Below are positions 25,009 to 33,164 of a DNA stretch of 64,000 nt, in pieces. Each line of letters starts with the position of its first letter. Position 1 is the first letter of the stretch. The notes below the pieces were generated by a model. It was given only the letters and a program-made list of their open reading frames with translations. It made no database searches and was not told the origin of the DNA. The translations under genes were made by a program, and so were the position numbers. The stretch is taken from NCBI GenBank assembly GCA_029781865.1, contig JAKOVW010000053.1, positions 62,001 to 126,000 on the forward strand. Reading direction: 5' to 3'. This DNA is from Bacteroidota bacterium. GTDB lineage: Bacteria; Bacteroidota; Bacteroidia; Chitinophagales; Saprospiraceae.

Positions 25009-26253
25009 ATGCTACCCCGTATAGTAATCACCGGAATGGGGATAGTGTCTTCAGCCGGAACCGGAACAGAATCACTACATAAGTCATTAATCAATGGTAC
25101 TTCACACACCCGTACCATTGATCATTTTAATACGGATCATTTGTCATGTAGTGTTGGAGCACCGGTATTGAATTTTGATGCGAGAGAATATTTAAACGCA
25201 CAAGAGTTGAAGCGACTTGACCGCTCAGCACAATTTTTTGTAGCTGCAGCTTCTATGGCCATTCAGGAAAGCAGATATCATGAACATTCATTTAATCCAA
25301 ATCGGATCGGGGTATTTGAAGGCAGCTCCCTTGGAGGATTAGAAAGCGCCCTGGAAGAACATGAAATTCTGTTACAAAAAGGTCCGCGTGCTATCAATCC
25401 GTTTCTTATAAATAAAGCCATGAATGGAATTGGTGGCAGCATGGTCGCTTTGCAAAACGGAATTCACGGACAAGTCGTAGATTTTTCTAACGGCAGCGTT
25501 TCCTCTGCATGTGCAATCATTAATGCATTTCACTTGTTGCAGCTCCAGGAAATTGATCTTGCTATAGCGGGTGGTAGCGAAGCGCCCATAAATGCCAATA
25601 TGTATAGCATCTTCAGCAGAGCAGGAATATTGACAAATCAAAACGAGCATCCGGATACTGCATGCCGTCCATTTGATGCAACAAGAAATGGATTAGTCCT
25701 TGCTGAAGGGGGTGCAGCCATAGTGATGGAACGACTTGATTCCGCAATGGAACGAGGTGCTAAAATTTATGCAGAAGTTCTGTCTACTTCAATTACTAAC
25801 GATTCTTATAATTTGGTAGCTCCTGCAGCCGACGCCGAACAACAATCACTCGCAATTAAACTAGTACTTCAAAAAGCGAAAATGAAGCCGGAACAAATAG
25901 ATTATATATCAGCTCATGGCACTTCTACTCACCTGAATGATAAAACTGAAACTCTCGCGATCAGAAAAGCCCTTGGTGAAACAGCGGATAAAATTTACGT
26001 GAGTGCCATTAAATCCATGTTAGGTCATAGCCTGGGAGCTTGTTCAGCGCTGGAAACGGCAAGCGCATTAATTTCCATGGAAAACAACTTCATACCACCT
26101 GTTATTAATCTGCATGCCCCGGATCCAGAATGCAATTTGAATTATGTTGCCAATACTTCAATACAAAAAGAAGTAAATCTAGTATTGATTAAAAACTCAA
26201 GCTTCGGCGGAAAAAACACAGCGATACTCTTACGTAAATTTGATGGCAGGTGA
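25009..26253 (+). CDS. Beta-ketoacyl-ACP synthase, FabF-like
   Basis: The 414-residue condensing enzyme starts RIVITGMGIVSSAG and keeps all catalytic residues: Cys168 (SSACAI), His303 (AHGTST), Lys335 and His340 (KSMLGHS). The His/Lys positions coincide with FabF numbering. It should condense malonyl-ACP with an acyl group. No ACP, ketoreductase or other fatty-acid gene is next to it, and the active-site Cys context (SVSSACAI) departs from the usual TACA. A dedicated role coupled to the abutting lipoprotein, rather than housekeeping FabF, is my inference. Confidence 0.87.
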   Translation: MLPRIVITGMGIVSSAGTGTESLHKSLINGTSHTRTIDHFNTDHLSCSVGAPVLNFDAREYLNAQELKRLDRSAQFFVAAASMAIQESRYHEHSFNPNRIGVFEGSSLGGLESALEEHEILLQKGPRAINPFLINKAMNGIGGSMVALQNGIHGQVVDFSNGSVSSACAIINAFHLLQLQEIDLAIAGGSEAPINANMYSIFSRAGILTNQNEHPDTACRPFDATRNGLVLAEGGAAIVMERLDSAMERGAKIYAEVLSTSITNDSYNLVAPAADAEQQSLAIKLVLQKAKMKPEQIDYISAHGTSTHLNDKTETLAIRKALGETADKIYVSAIKSMLGHSLGACSALETASALISMENNFIPPVINLHAPDPECNLNYVANTSIQKEVNLVLIKNSSFGGKNTAILLRKFDGR

Positions 26254-26285
26254 TAAATTACTTTAAAATGATATAGAATTAATTA

Positions 26286-26320
26286 TCCATCTCAGATCTA
26301 ATAACTCAGATCTCAAATCT
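26286..26320 (-). repeat. Tandem heptamer array, AGATCTG type, running into the ABC-F gene
   Basis: Five 7-bp units in phase read on the minus strand AGATTTG, AGATCTG, AGTTATT, AGATCTG, AGATGGA. The TGA stop of the ABC-F gene (26315-26313) lies within the first unit. The same unit family is found at 3371-3426. Confidence 0.85.
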
Positions 26321-27908
26321 TTTTATCTATGTATTCATCAAAGCTCATCAGTTTATCCATACATCCATTCGGAGTCAAATCAATTATCCGATTACAAACT
26401 GTTTGCAGGAAGGTATGGTCGTGCGAACTAATCAGGACAATTCCATTGTAGGCTATCATGTTTTCATTAAATGCCTGAATACTTTCCAAATCGAGGTGAT
26501 TAGTAGGTTCATCCAGCATCAGCAAATTCGGACTTTGCAGCATCATTTTACTCAACATGGCCCTTACCTTTTCTCCTCCGCTTAATACTTTGCATAACTT
26601 CAAAACTTCATCGCCGCTGAATAACATTCTACCGAGATATCCCCGCAAAAATATTTCATCTACGTCCTTTACAGTTGGAGGAACATATTGACGCAACCAA
26701 TCCATCAGATTTAAATCGTTGTGGAAATAATCAGAAATATCAAATGGGAGATAGGCTTTAGAAATAGTTGAACCCCATTCTATAGTACCCGAATCTTGCT
26801 TTTGAATACCGGCGAGGACATCAAAAAAGGAATGCACTACCATGGGATCATCAGCCAATATGGCCACTTTATCCCCTTTATTTAGTATAAATGAAATGTC
26901 GCCGAACAATACCCGGTCATTCATCTTTAATGTAAGATGTTCCACTTTTAATATTTGATCACCGACCTCACGCTCTGCTTTAAAAATAATACCCGGATAT
27001 TTTCTGGAAGAAGGTTGTATCTCTTCCACATTCAATTTTTCAAGTGCTTTCTTTCTGGATGTAGCTTGTTTGCTCTTTGATGCATTTGCTGAAAACCGCG
27101 CGATGAATTCAAGCAGCTCCCCGCGGCGCTCTTCTACTTTCTTGTTTTTATCTGCCAATTGTCTTGCAGCAAGCTGGCTGGCTTCATACCAAAAACTATA
27201 ATTCCCTGTATACACTTTGATTTTTTGTCTGTCGACATCAGCGACATGGGTGCACACTGCATCCAGAAAATGCCTGTCGTGACTAACTACGATCACTATG
27301 TTTTCATAATCAGCCAAAAAGTTTTCCAACCAGTTTACGGTGATGACGTCCAATCCATTGGTTGGCTCATCGAGTAACAAGATATCCGGATTGCCAAATA
27401 AGGCTTGCGCCAACAATACGCGAACTTTTAAATTCGACGCGACATCGCTCATTGCAACGTTGTGCAAAGCGTCCTCTACTCCCAAAGAATTCAATAATGA
27501 ACCGGCTTCACTTTCTGCAACATATCCGCCTATTTCACCAAACTCCTCTTCCAGTTGAGCTGCAAGATTTCCATCCTTCTCACTGAAATCCGGTTTAGCA
27601 TATAGAGCTTCGCGTTCCTGAATTAATTTCCACAATCGCTTGTGACCCATCAACACTGTATTCATAACCGAATGGTTGTCAAATTCAAATTGATTCTGTT
27701 TCAATACGGCTAAACGCTCTCCCGGGCTGATCTCCACACTTCCTTTATTTGGCAAAATATCACCGCTCAGAATCTTTAAAAAAGTCGATTTCCCGGCCCC
27801 ATTCGCACCAATAATACCATAACAATTTCCCTTGGTAAATTCAATCGTAACGGAATCAAATAAAACCCTTTTTCCGTAAGCCAGGCTAATATTGACTGCA
27901 TTGATCAT
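26313..27908 (-). CDS. ABC-F family ATPase (YbiT-like) with degenerate second nucleotide site
   Basis: The 531-residue soluble protein has two ABC domains and no membrane segment, as in ribosome-associated ABC-F translation factors. Domain 1 has Walker A GANGAGKS (34-41) and Walker B LLLDEPTNGLD; its signature is MSDVASN, the divergent form also seen in E. coli YbiT. Between them is the conserved linker FSANASKSKQATSR (272-285). Domain 2 has the signature LSGGEKVR (442-449) and LMLDEPTNHLD, but LADDPMVVHS (351-360) replaces its Walker A. One composite ATP site is therefore intact and the other lacks both partners. The last codons and stop lie in a heptamer array. Confidence 0.9.
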   Translation of the reverse strand: MINAVNISLAYGKRVLFDSVTIEFTKGNCYGIIGANGAGKSTFLKILSGDILPNKGSVEISPGERLAVLKQNQFEFDNHSVMNTVLMGHKRLWKLIQEREALYAKPDFSEKDGNLAAQLEEEFGEIGGYVAESEAGSLLNSLGVEDALHNVAMSDVASNLKVRVLLAQALFGNPDILLLDEPTNGLDVITVNWLENFLADYENIVIVVSHDRHFLDAVCTHVADVDRQKIKVYTGNYSFWYEASQLAARQLADKNKKVEERRGELLEFIARFSANASKSKQATSRKKALEKLNVEEIQPSSRKYPGIIFKAEREVGDQILKVEHLTLKMNDRVLFGDISFILNKGDKVAILADDPMVVHSFFDVLAGIQKQDSGTIEWGSTISKAYLPFDISDYFHNDLNLMDWLRQYVPPTVKDVDEIFLRGYLGRMLFSGDEVLKLCKVLSGGEKVRAMLSKMMLQSPNLLMLDEPTNHLDLESIQAFNENMIAYNGIVLISSHDHTFLQTVCNRIIDLTPNGCMDKLMSFDEYIDKKI

Positions 27909-27930
27909 ACGCTTGCTTTTTTTAAGGCCG

Positions 27931-27938
27931 CAAAAGTA
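27931..27938 (-). promoter_or_regulatory. Candidate -7 box of the ABC-F gene (TACTTTTG)
   Basis: TACTTTTG fits TAnnTTTG, 22 bp upstream of the start codon. The place of the -33 element is occupied by the short repeat array at 27947-27977. Confidence 0.45.
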
Positions 27939-27946
27939 AGAAGAAA

Positions 27947-27977
27947 GTCTCTAGGCTGTAGGCTATTAGTCTATAGG
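27947..27977. repeat. Short mixed 7/8-bp array (GCTGTAG/GCTATTAG type)
   Basis: GTCTCTAG, GCTGTAG, GCTATTAG and TCTATAG follow each other without a break. The units match the family seen at 55614 (GCTGTAG) and 42051 (GCCTATAG). Confidence 0.6.
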
Positions 27978-28172
27978 AATTCAGCAAACGCAATTTTAAA
28001 TAGTCCCTGACGACCTGATGAAACAGACAATAGTTTCAAGATGAATATGCAAGTCCAAAGAAAATTATCATTACTTAAAAACAAACCAAATGTTCGTGTA
28101 CCTTATTTAAAGCGAATCATTCTTCCTTTCTCCATGACCCTTCGAGCCTCCTTTACACCATAGAATACTGCC

Positions 28173-28200
28173 TTTGTAAATATGATTTTTTGTAATTTTG
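28173..28200 (+). promoter_or_regulatory. Promoter of the OmpA-family gene
   Basis: TTTG (28173-28176), 16 bp, then TAATTTTG (28193-28200) fit the Bacteroidota -33/-7 pattern with a slightly short spacer. Transcription would begin near 28207, downstream of the in-frame ATG at 28182, so the ATG at 28221 is the translation start. Confidence 0.6.
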
Positions 28201-28220
28201 ATTGTAAAATTCAATTCGAA

Positions 28221-29246
28221 ATGAGCCCACTTAAATTTTTTACCTGCTTTACAGCACTCTTAATTACAACCTTCATTAATGCCCAGGAAAAAAATCTAAA
28301 AGCCTATAACAATTATGATTTTGTTCCGGGAGAAACTATTTTATTTGAAGATGATTTTCACGATACTCAGGACGGTGAGTTTCCGGCACGCTGGGATTTA
28401 ATCAGCGGCCAGGCTGTTGTCAATAAGAAAGACGACAAAATAGTTTGTCTGATCACAGAAGGTAGTTATGGAAGTATAAAACCTCTTATAAAAACAGAAA
28501 ACTATCTTACAGATCCATTCACTGTTGAATTTGATTTTTATCAATCCGAGGGTGCTTATGATATCATCCTCTTTTTTAAAGAAGGTGGTAGCTTCGAGAA
28601 TGGAAAAGGACTTGCATTTTCATACAGTTTGAGTACACAATATTTCGAGAATGATCTTAGTGGCAAGTATCCTGAGGGTGATGAATATGAATTTAAAAAC
28701 AAATGGCATCATGCTGCAGTATCATATAAAAATGGACAGATTAAAGCCTATATAGATCAATACCGCGTACTTGTAGTTCCAAGATGTGGATTTGTTCCCC
28801 AGGAAATCCGTATAGGTGGAATTGGCTCTCTCGAAACGCCTTTGCAATTTGCCAATGTAAAACTGGCTTCCGGTGGCGGCATGAATATGTTGGGCAAAAT
28901 TATAACGGATGGAAAATTTGTTTCCCATGCCATAAAATTTGATGCCAACAAATCCAACATCAAAAGCGAGAGCATGGGATTTTTGAATGAATTGGTAAAA
29001 TGGCTTAAAGATAATCCGGCAGTTAAATTAGAAATAGGAGGGCATACAGACAGTGATGGTGAAGAAGCTTTTAATTTGAAACTATCACAAACACGTGCTG
29101 AAGCGGTAAAAACGCAACTTGTTTCAATGGGTGTTGAGTCCTCGCGACTTATTGCAAAAGGTTATGGAGAAACTAAACCAATCAGTGACAATTCCACAAC
29201 CGAAGGCAAAGCAAACAACCGGAGAGTAGAGTTTACAAAAATCTAA
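28221..29246 (+). CDS. OmpA family outer-membrane protein
   Basis: I start the protein at the ATG at 28221 because it opens a clean signal peptide (MSPLKFFTCFTALLITTFINAQ) and lies just after a promoter; an upstream ATG at 28182 would precede the -7 box. The 341-residue product has a jelly-roll or laminin-G-like N-terminal domain (ILFEDDFHDTQDGEFPARWDL). The C-terminal OmpA peptidoglycan-binding domain (FDANKSNIKSES ... LEIGGHTDSDGEEAFNLKLSQTRAEAV ... NNRRVEF) follows. It probably links the outer membrane to peptidoglycan and displays a binding domain. Confidence 0.88.
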   Translation: MSPLKFFTCFTALLITTFINAQEKNLKAYNNYDFVPGETILFEDDFHDTQDGEFPARWDLISGQAVVNKKDDKIVCLITEGSYGSIKPLIKTENYLTDPFTVEFDFYQSEGAYDIILFFKEGGSFENGKGLAFSYSLSTQYFENDLSGKYPEGDEYEFKNKWHHAAVSYKNGQIKAYIDQYRVLVVPRCGFVPQEIRIGGIGSLETPLQFANVKLASGGGMNMLGKIITDGKFVSHAIKFDANKSNIKSESMGFLNELVKWLKDNPAVKLEIGGHTDSDGEEAFNLKLSQTRAEAVKTQLVSMGVESSRLIAKGYGETKPISDNSTTEGKANNRRVEFTKI

Positions 29247-29333
29247 AATTGCTTCAATGAGTAATTCAACTTTATCTGACACTCATTCATTAAATTCCTA
29301 ATTCAAAAAACAGCATCCGGAATCAGACTTCGT

Positions 29334-29849
29334 TTAAAGGACTAATTGAATTTCTTTTTTAATCGCGTTTAAAGCGGTATCCAGGACGCGGGTGGCATTT
29401 TGGTGTGCTGAGGTTAGCAACAACTGTTTGGTTTGTTCTATATCCTGAGATTGCAGCGCTGCAGCATCAACTTCATGGAGTACTTCATCTTTTGCGAATA
29501 CGATGATTTCCCATAATTTTTCACTCACATAGATTTGCTGTACCATATTGTGCTCAAATTCTTGTTGAATTCCAAGCATCAGGGTCTTACATAAATCGGT
29601 TGAACTGGTATGCGCCAATGGAAACCGCATCATCAAAGAAGGAATGCGAATGCGCTCGAGAAACAAGGCCAGGCGCTCGTATGCCTGAAGCTTTAAAGGA
29701 AGACTGATTTGATATCTTTCTTTTTGTTGAAGTGACATCATTTTAAAACGCTCTTGCTCAAAATATTGCTTTAATAAAAAATAGACCGTAATAAAAACGA
29801 TCGACGAAGGCAGCACATATTTTAGTATCTCGAATAAAACATCCATCAT
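29334..29849 (-). CDS. Conserved Bacteroidota protein with one membrane anchor (DUF7935-like)
   Basis: The 171-residue protein has one N-terminal membrane segment (ILKYVLPSSIVFITVYFLL) followed by a helical, probably coiled cytoplasmic part with LKLQAYERLALFLERI. This pattern recurs in a Bacteroidota-restricted family that I recall as DUF7935; that name is from memory. The function is unknown. It is convergent with the OmpA gene. Confidence 0.7.
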   Translation of the reverse strand: MMDVLFEILKYVLPSSIVFITVYFLLKQYFEQERFKMMSLQQKERYQISLPLKLQAYERLALFLERIRIPSLMMRFPLAHTSSTDLCKTLMLGIQQEFEHNMVQQIYVSEKLWEIIVFAKDEVLHEVDAAALQSQDIEQTKQLLLTSAHQNATRVLDTALNAIKKEIQLVL

Positions 29850-29888
29850 TTACGAATTAGATCACAAAATTAATCTAAATAATATAGC

Positions 29889-29928
29889 TTAATAGGCCAT
29901 TAGGCTTTTAGGTTGAGAGGCCAGGAGG
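29889..29928. repeat. Degenerate octamer array (GCCATTAG/GCTTTTAG type)
   Basis: Five 8-bp units in phase, each ending in AGG or GAGG: TTAATAGG, CCATTAGG, CTTTTAGG, TTGAGAGG, CCAGGAGG. Re-phased, they read GCCATTAG, GCTTTTAG, GTTGAGAG, GCCAGGAG. Confidence 0.55.
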
Positions 29929-30030
29929 AAATCAGAAAATTTTTAAGAAGAATGAGTAGGATATAAACGCTATGACCTCACCCTAAAATCCCCGGAGATC
30001 TATCCTTTATTTTCCATCAAAAACTATAAC

Positions 30031-30086
30031 CTAATAGTCTAACTGTCTAATAGTCTAACTGTCTAACAGTCTAACTGTCTAACAGC
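30031..30086. repeat. Octamer array CTAATAGT/CTAACTGT/CTAACAGT, 7 units
   Basis: Seven contiguous 8-bp units alternate CTAATAGT, CTAACTGT, CTAATAGT, CTAACTGT, CTAACAGT, CTAACTGT, CTAACAGC. On the minus strand they read GCTGTTAG, ACAGTTAG, ACTGTTAG and so on. The array ends 29 bp before the -7 box of the following gene. Confidence 0.88.
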
Positions 30087-30115
30087 CGAAATCCCCTCAT
30101 CAGAACCAAATAACG

Positions 30116-30123
30116 TACCTTTG
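30116..30123 (+). promoter_or_regulatory. -7 box of the A-type Fe-S carrier gene (TACCTTTG)
   Basis: TACCTTTG fits TAnnTTTG and lies 20 bp before the start codon at 30144. No TTTG lies at -33; the octamer array is just farther upstream. Confidence 0.55.
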
Positions 30124-30143
30124 CGTTTTAAAGGTAAAATTTT

Positions 30144-30494
30144 ATGAACACAGAAACCATAACGGAAGCCCCTATCAGCTTAACCCCAACTGCCATCGAA
30201 CAACTTAAACGCATCAAGGAAGAACAACAAATTCCTGATAGTCATGGACTTAGAGTAGGTGTAAAAGGCGGAGGATGTTCAGGATTCAGTTATGTGCTTG
30301 GCTTCGATCTGGCTAAAGAAAAGGACCAGGTGTTTGAAATAAGCGGAATCACAGTACTCATGGAAAAAGCCCATTCCCTCTATCTGGCCGGAATGCAGAT
30401 CGATTGGGTCGAAGGCTTGAATAACCGTGGATTTACCTTTGTAAATCCGAATGCAAAAGATACCTGTGGTTGCGGTCAGTCTTTTTCAGCCTGA
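30144..30494 (+). CDS. A-type iron-sulfur carrier (HesB/IscA/SufA family)
   Basis: The 116-residue protein has the three conserved cysteines of A-type carriers: Cys45 in GGGCSG, and Cys108 and Cys110 in CGCG near the C-terminus. It would carry Fe-S clusters from the scaffold to apo-proteins. A second A-type gene sits in the isc cluster at 53331, so the cell has at least two. The one here is followed by a DoxX-like gene rather than by other Fe-S genes. Whether it is ErpA- or SufA-like cannot be told from the sequence alone. Confidence 0.9.
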   Translation: MNTETITEAPISLTPTAIEQLKRIKEEQQIPDSHGLRVGVKGGGCSGFSYVLGFDLAKEKDQVFEISGITVLMEKAHSLYLAGMQIDWVEGLNNRGFTFVNPNAKDTCGCGQSFSA

Positions 30495-30520
30495 TTACCC
30501 CTTGGCATAAGTGAACCATA

Positions 30521-30946
30521 ATGAGAGATGTATTTGATCTGATTGCACGGACGATGATGGCCGCTATTTCCATTTTTGAAGCATTTACATCCCTTCAATT
30601 TATTTCCAGAACCCGGCAGACCATGACGGAGTATCATATTACCTGGCATCAGGACCTGCTCATTTATATGACCGCCATAGCTCTTGCAGTGGGAGGCGTT
30701 TTTTTACTCATCGGTTACCGGCCTGTTTTGGCAGTGAGTCTTTTACTCATGTACTGGTTACCGGTTACGTTTATCCTTTATTCTTTTTGGTTTGATCCAC
30801 CTCAGGTCCGGAATATTCAGGCAATTCACTTTATGAAAAATATTGCCTTCATTGGCGGCATGATTCATGTCCTGGTCTATGGAACTGGAAAATACAGTGT
30901 GCGACGGTTTTTCGGAGTGACCAAACTGCCTAAAGAAAAATGGTAG
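30521..30946 (+). CDS. DoxX-like integral membrane protein
   Basis: The 141-residue protein has four hydrophobic segments, with the DoxX-like features AISIFEAFTSLQF, ALAVGGVFLLIGYRPVLAV and MKNIAFIGGMIHVLVYG. DoxX proteins are small membrane proteins, some linked to quinol oxidation or redox balance; the exact role is unknown. It starts 26 bp after the A-type carrier gene on the same strand and is probably co-transcribed. Confidence 0.75.
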   Translation: MRDVFDLIARTMMAAISIFEAFTSLQFISRTRQTMTEYHITWHQDLLIYMTAIALAVGGVFLLIGYRPVLAVSLLLMYWLPVTFILYSFWFDPPQVRNIQAIHFMKNIAFIGGMIHVLVYGTGKYSVRRFFGVTKLPKEKW

Positions 30947-31064
30947 CAAGCCCTTTCTCTTAATTCATTGGATAGTTCATAGAAAAGGGAATTACTATTT
31001 TAGTTCTTACATTTTATGGTTCATATAATCAACTTCAGCCCGACTAAAATTAATTAACCTTCTC

Positions 31065-32690
31065 ATGTTTCGCCTTTCCTTTTATCATCGGAATAATTAT
31101 TTCAAAATACTATTTCTCTGTACCCTATTCTTTCAATCGAATTGCATCCAACTATACTCCCAGTTACCCGGTCGATTTTTATTTGATACCATTAAATTAA
31201 AAAACTGGCCAGCGATTCATTCCTTTTCTTTCGCAGAATTCAATCATTATGTATTCATGTTTGGAGGAAGAACAGATGGAATTCATGGCAAGGAAAGTGG
31301 ATTCGAAAACAAGAACAGCAATTCCATCATTTATCTTTGGAACACCCAGAACGATTCCATTATTTCTTATAAACCCGATTCCCTGAATGACGAGTTATTG
31401 GAATTTATCAGTGCATCCAATGCCTGTTTCACTCAAGATGATCATTATCTTTATGTGCTCGGTGGCTATGGACAATCCAAATCCGGAGTTTATAAAACAT
31501 ATCCCGTCTTTTTAAAAGTCAATCTTCAGGAATGTATTTCAGCCATTCTTCAAAACCGGAATGTCGCAAACGCTTTCAAATACAAAGTATCCGATCTGTT
31601 TGCTGTAACCGGTGGACAATTGAAAATTATGGATTCCTTATTTTATCTGGTTGGTGGGCAAAAGTTTGATGGCAAATACTCCAGTGATGATCATACAATA
31701 AATCAGAAATACACCGATGCTCTGCGCATTTTTAGTATTTTCGAGTCACAGGATACTCTTTCTTACACGAGTATAAAGGAGATTACAAATGATGCCATAT
31801 TTCATCGCAGGGATTACAACGTAAATCCAATCATCAGCACAACCGGCGAAATCAAACTGATGGTTTTCGGAGGTGTATTTCAATATAATATCAACAGGGC
31901 GTTTCTCAATACCGCACTCATCCAAAATCAAGATTACGAGGAATTGTTTGACTTCGAACACAAATTTGCATCATACAATTGCGCAAGAATAGGTTTGTAC
32001 GACTCCTTGAAAAATGAAATGTACCAGGTCTTTTTTGGCGGGATGGCTGAATTTTATCGCGATTCCGTGAATGCCATCAGCAGGGACAATTACGTTCCAT
32101 TTGTAAAATCGATAAGCAGTATTACCAGGCATACTAACGGCAAGTTTGAAGAGCATTTATATCCCGAAGAATTACCGGGATATTTCGGAACCAACGCTGA
32201 ATTTTTAATCAACCCTGAATTAAAGCGCATTTACCAGGATATTGTAGATTATAATTCCTTAAAAAAAGACACAAGCTATTTGGGATGCATATTTGGAGGA
32301 ATATACAACCCCAGTGCATACAGAAATGTCTGGCAGCAAGACAGCGCTCATTTGACCCGAAGCAATCCTTATGTGCTTAAGGTTTCGTTTGTTAAAAATC
32401 AAACTACTGATAACAGGCAATTACAGAATTCAAATTACGATGTAATAATCATTCCCAATCCTGCTAAGAATCAGGTAGTGATTAAATTTAAGACGGAACT
32501 GGTCTTAACATCATTGAAACTTTCTATACAGAACACGCAAGGCTATACGGTTAAAAATTTAAGTTATGCCGATGTATTAAATAATGAACTGATACTGTCT
32601 ACTGATGACCTGGTTCCACAAAAATACATCTTGAACCTGCTGATAAATGAAGAACAACTTATAACAAAACAATTAATCGTTCTCAGGTAA
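31065..32690 (+). CDS. Secreted kelch-like protein with T9SS type A sorting domain
   Basis: The 541-residue protein has a signal peptide at about residues 14-33. Kelch-type blade motifs recur through the body: HYVFMFGGRTDG, HYLYVLGGYGQSKSG, SLFYLVGGQKFDG, IKLMVFGGVFQY and YLGCIFGGIYNP. These suggest a beta-propeller. The last 80 residues are a T9SS type A domain (VIIIPNPAKNQVVIKF ... LVPQKYILNLLINEEQLITKQLIVL), so the protein is exported across the outer membrane. Partner and substrate are unknown. Confidence 0.82.
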   Translation: MFRLSFYHRNNYFKILFLCTLFFQSNCIQLYSQLPGRFLFDTIKLKNWPAIHSFSFAEFNHYVFMFGGRTDGIHGKESGFENKNSNSIIYLWNTQNDSIISYKPDSLNDELLEFISASNACFTQDDHYLYVLGGYGQSKSGVYKTYPVFLKVNLQECISAILQNRNVANAFKYKVSDLFAVTGGQLKIMDSLFYLVGGQKFDGKYSSDDHTINQKYTDALRIFSIFESQDTLSYTSIKEITNDAIFHRRDYNVNPIISTTGEIKLMVFGGVFQYNINRAFLNTALIQNQDYEELFDFEHKFASYNCARIGLYDSLKNEMYQVFFGGMAEFYRDSVNAISRDNYVPFVKSISSITRHTNGKFEEHLYPEELPGYFGTNAEFLINPELKRIYQDIVDYNSLKKDTSYLGCIFGGIYNPSAYRNVWQQDSAHLTRSNPYVLKVSFVKNQTTDNRQLQNSNYDVIIIPNPAKNQVVIKFKTELVLTSLKLSIQNTQGYTVKNLSYADVLNNELILSTDDLVPQKYILNLLINEEQLITKQLIVLR

Positions 32691-32824
32691 TTTGATCTTT
32701 AATGACTTAATGTAATTGAACACTTGGAATTATAGATAATTAAATTGAATACAGAATTAAGACCTAAGAAGTAGTCTTTAACTCCAATTTAGAAAGCTAT
32801 GCCTTTGATACGCATAATGTATTT

Positions 32825-33163
32825 TTAATTCCTTATTGCAACACCGACCCATGCTCCCATCAGGGCTGTAACTCCATAAAATAAGCAACTCAACAGCAGA
32901 AGCCCTAAAAAAGAAATTCCTTTAAAGATTTCGCCGATCATCGTTACCAATTCTTTACTTCCCGTTGTATAAGCATACGTGCAAAAAAGAGCACAGGCAA
33001 TTGCATAGATTCCCAGGTGAACCCAAATAGCTTGTTTCGTATTAACATCAAACAGATAACTGGTGACCAGTGCCATGACGAATGGCGCAAACCAAAGCTG
33101 AATAAAAAGACCCATAAGACTGCATGCAATGACAACTAAATAAAAGTACTTTATTGATTTCAT
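32825..33163 (-). CDS. Small integral membrane protein
   Basis: The 112-residue product has three hydrophobic segments (YFYLVVIACSLMGLFIQLWF, IWVHLGIYAIACALFCTYAY, FLGLLLLSCLFYGVTALMGAWVG). I do not recognise a family. Its ATG lies 1 bp after the penicillin-acylase stop, so it is the third gene of a tightly packed operon. Confidence 0.7.
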   Translation of the reverse strand: MKSIKYFYLVVIACSLMGLFIQLWFAPFVMALVTSYLFDVNTKQAIWVHLGIYAIACALFCTYAYTTGSKELVTMIGEIFKGISFLGLLLLSCLFYGVTALMGAWVGVAIRN

Positions 33164-33164
33164 C

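Noticed and set aside
27432-27452. Degenerate signature motif in the first ABC-F domain as a sign of inactivation
   Set aside because: E. coli YbiT has a similar divergent motif (MSEVAPG), so this is normal for the subfamily.
28182-28220. Upstream ATG as start of the OmpA-family protein
   Set aside because: It would precede the TAATTTTG promoter box and add 13 residues before an otherwise ideal signal peptide.
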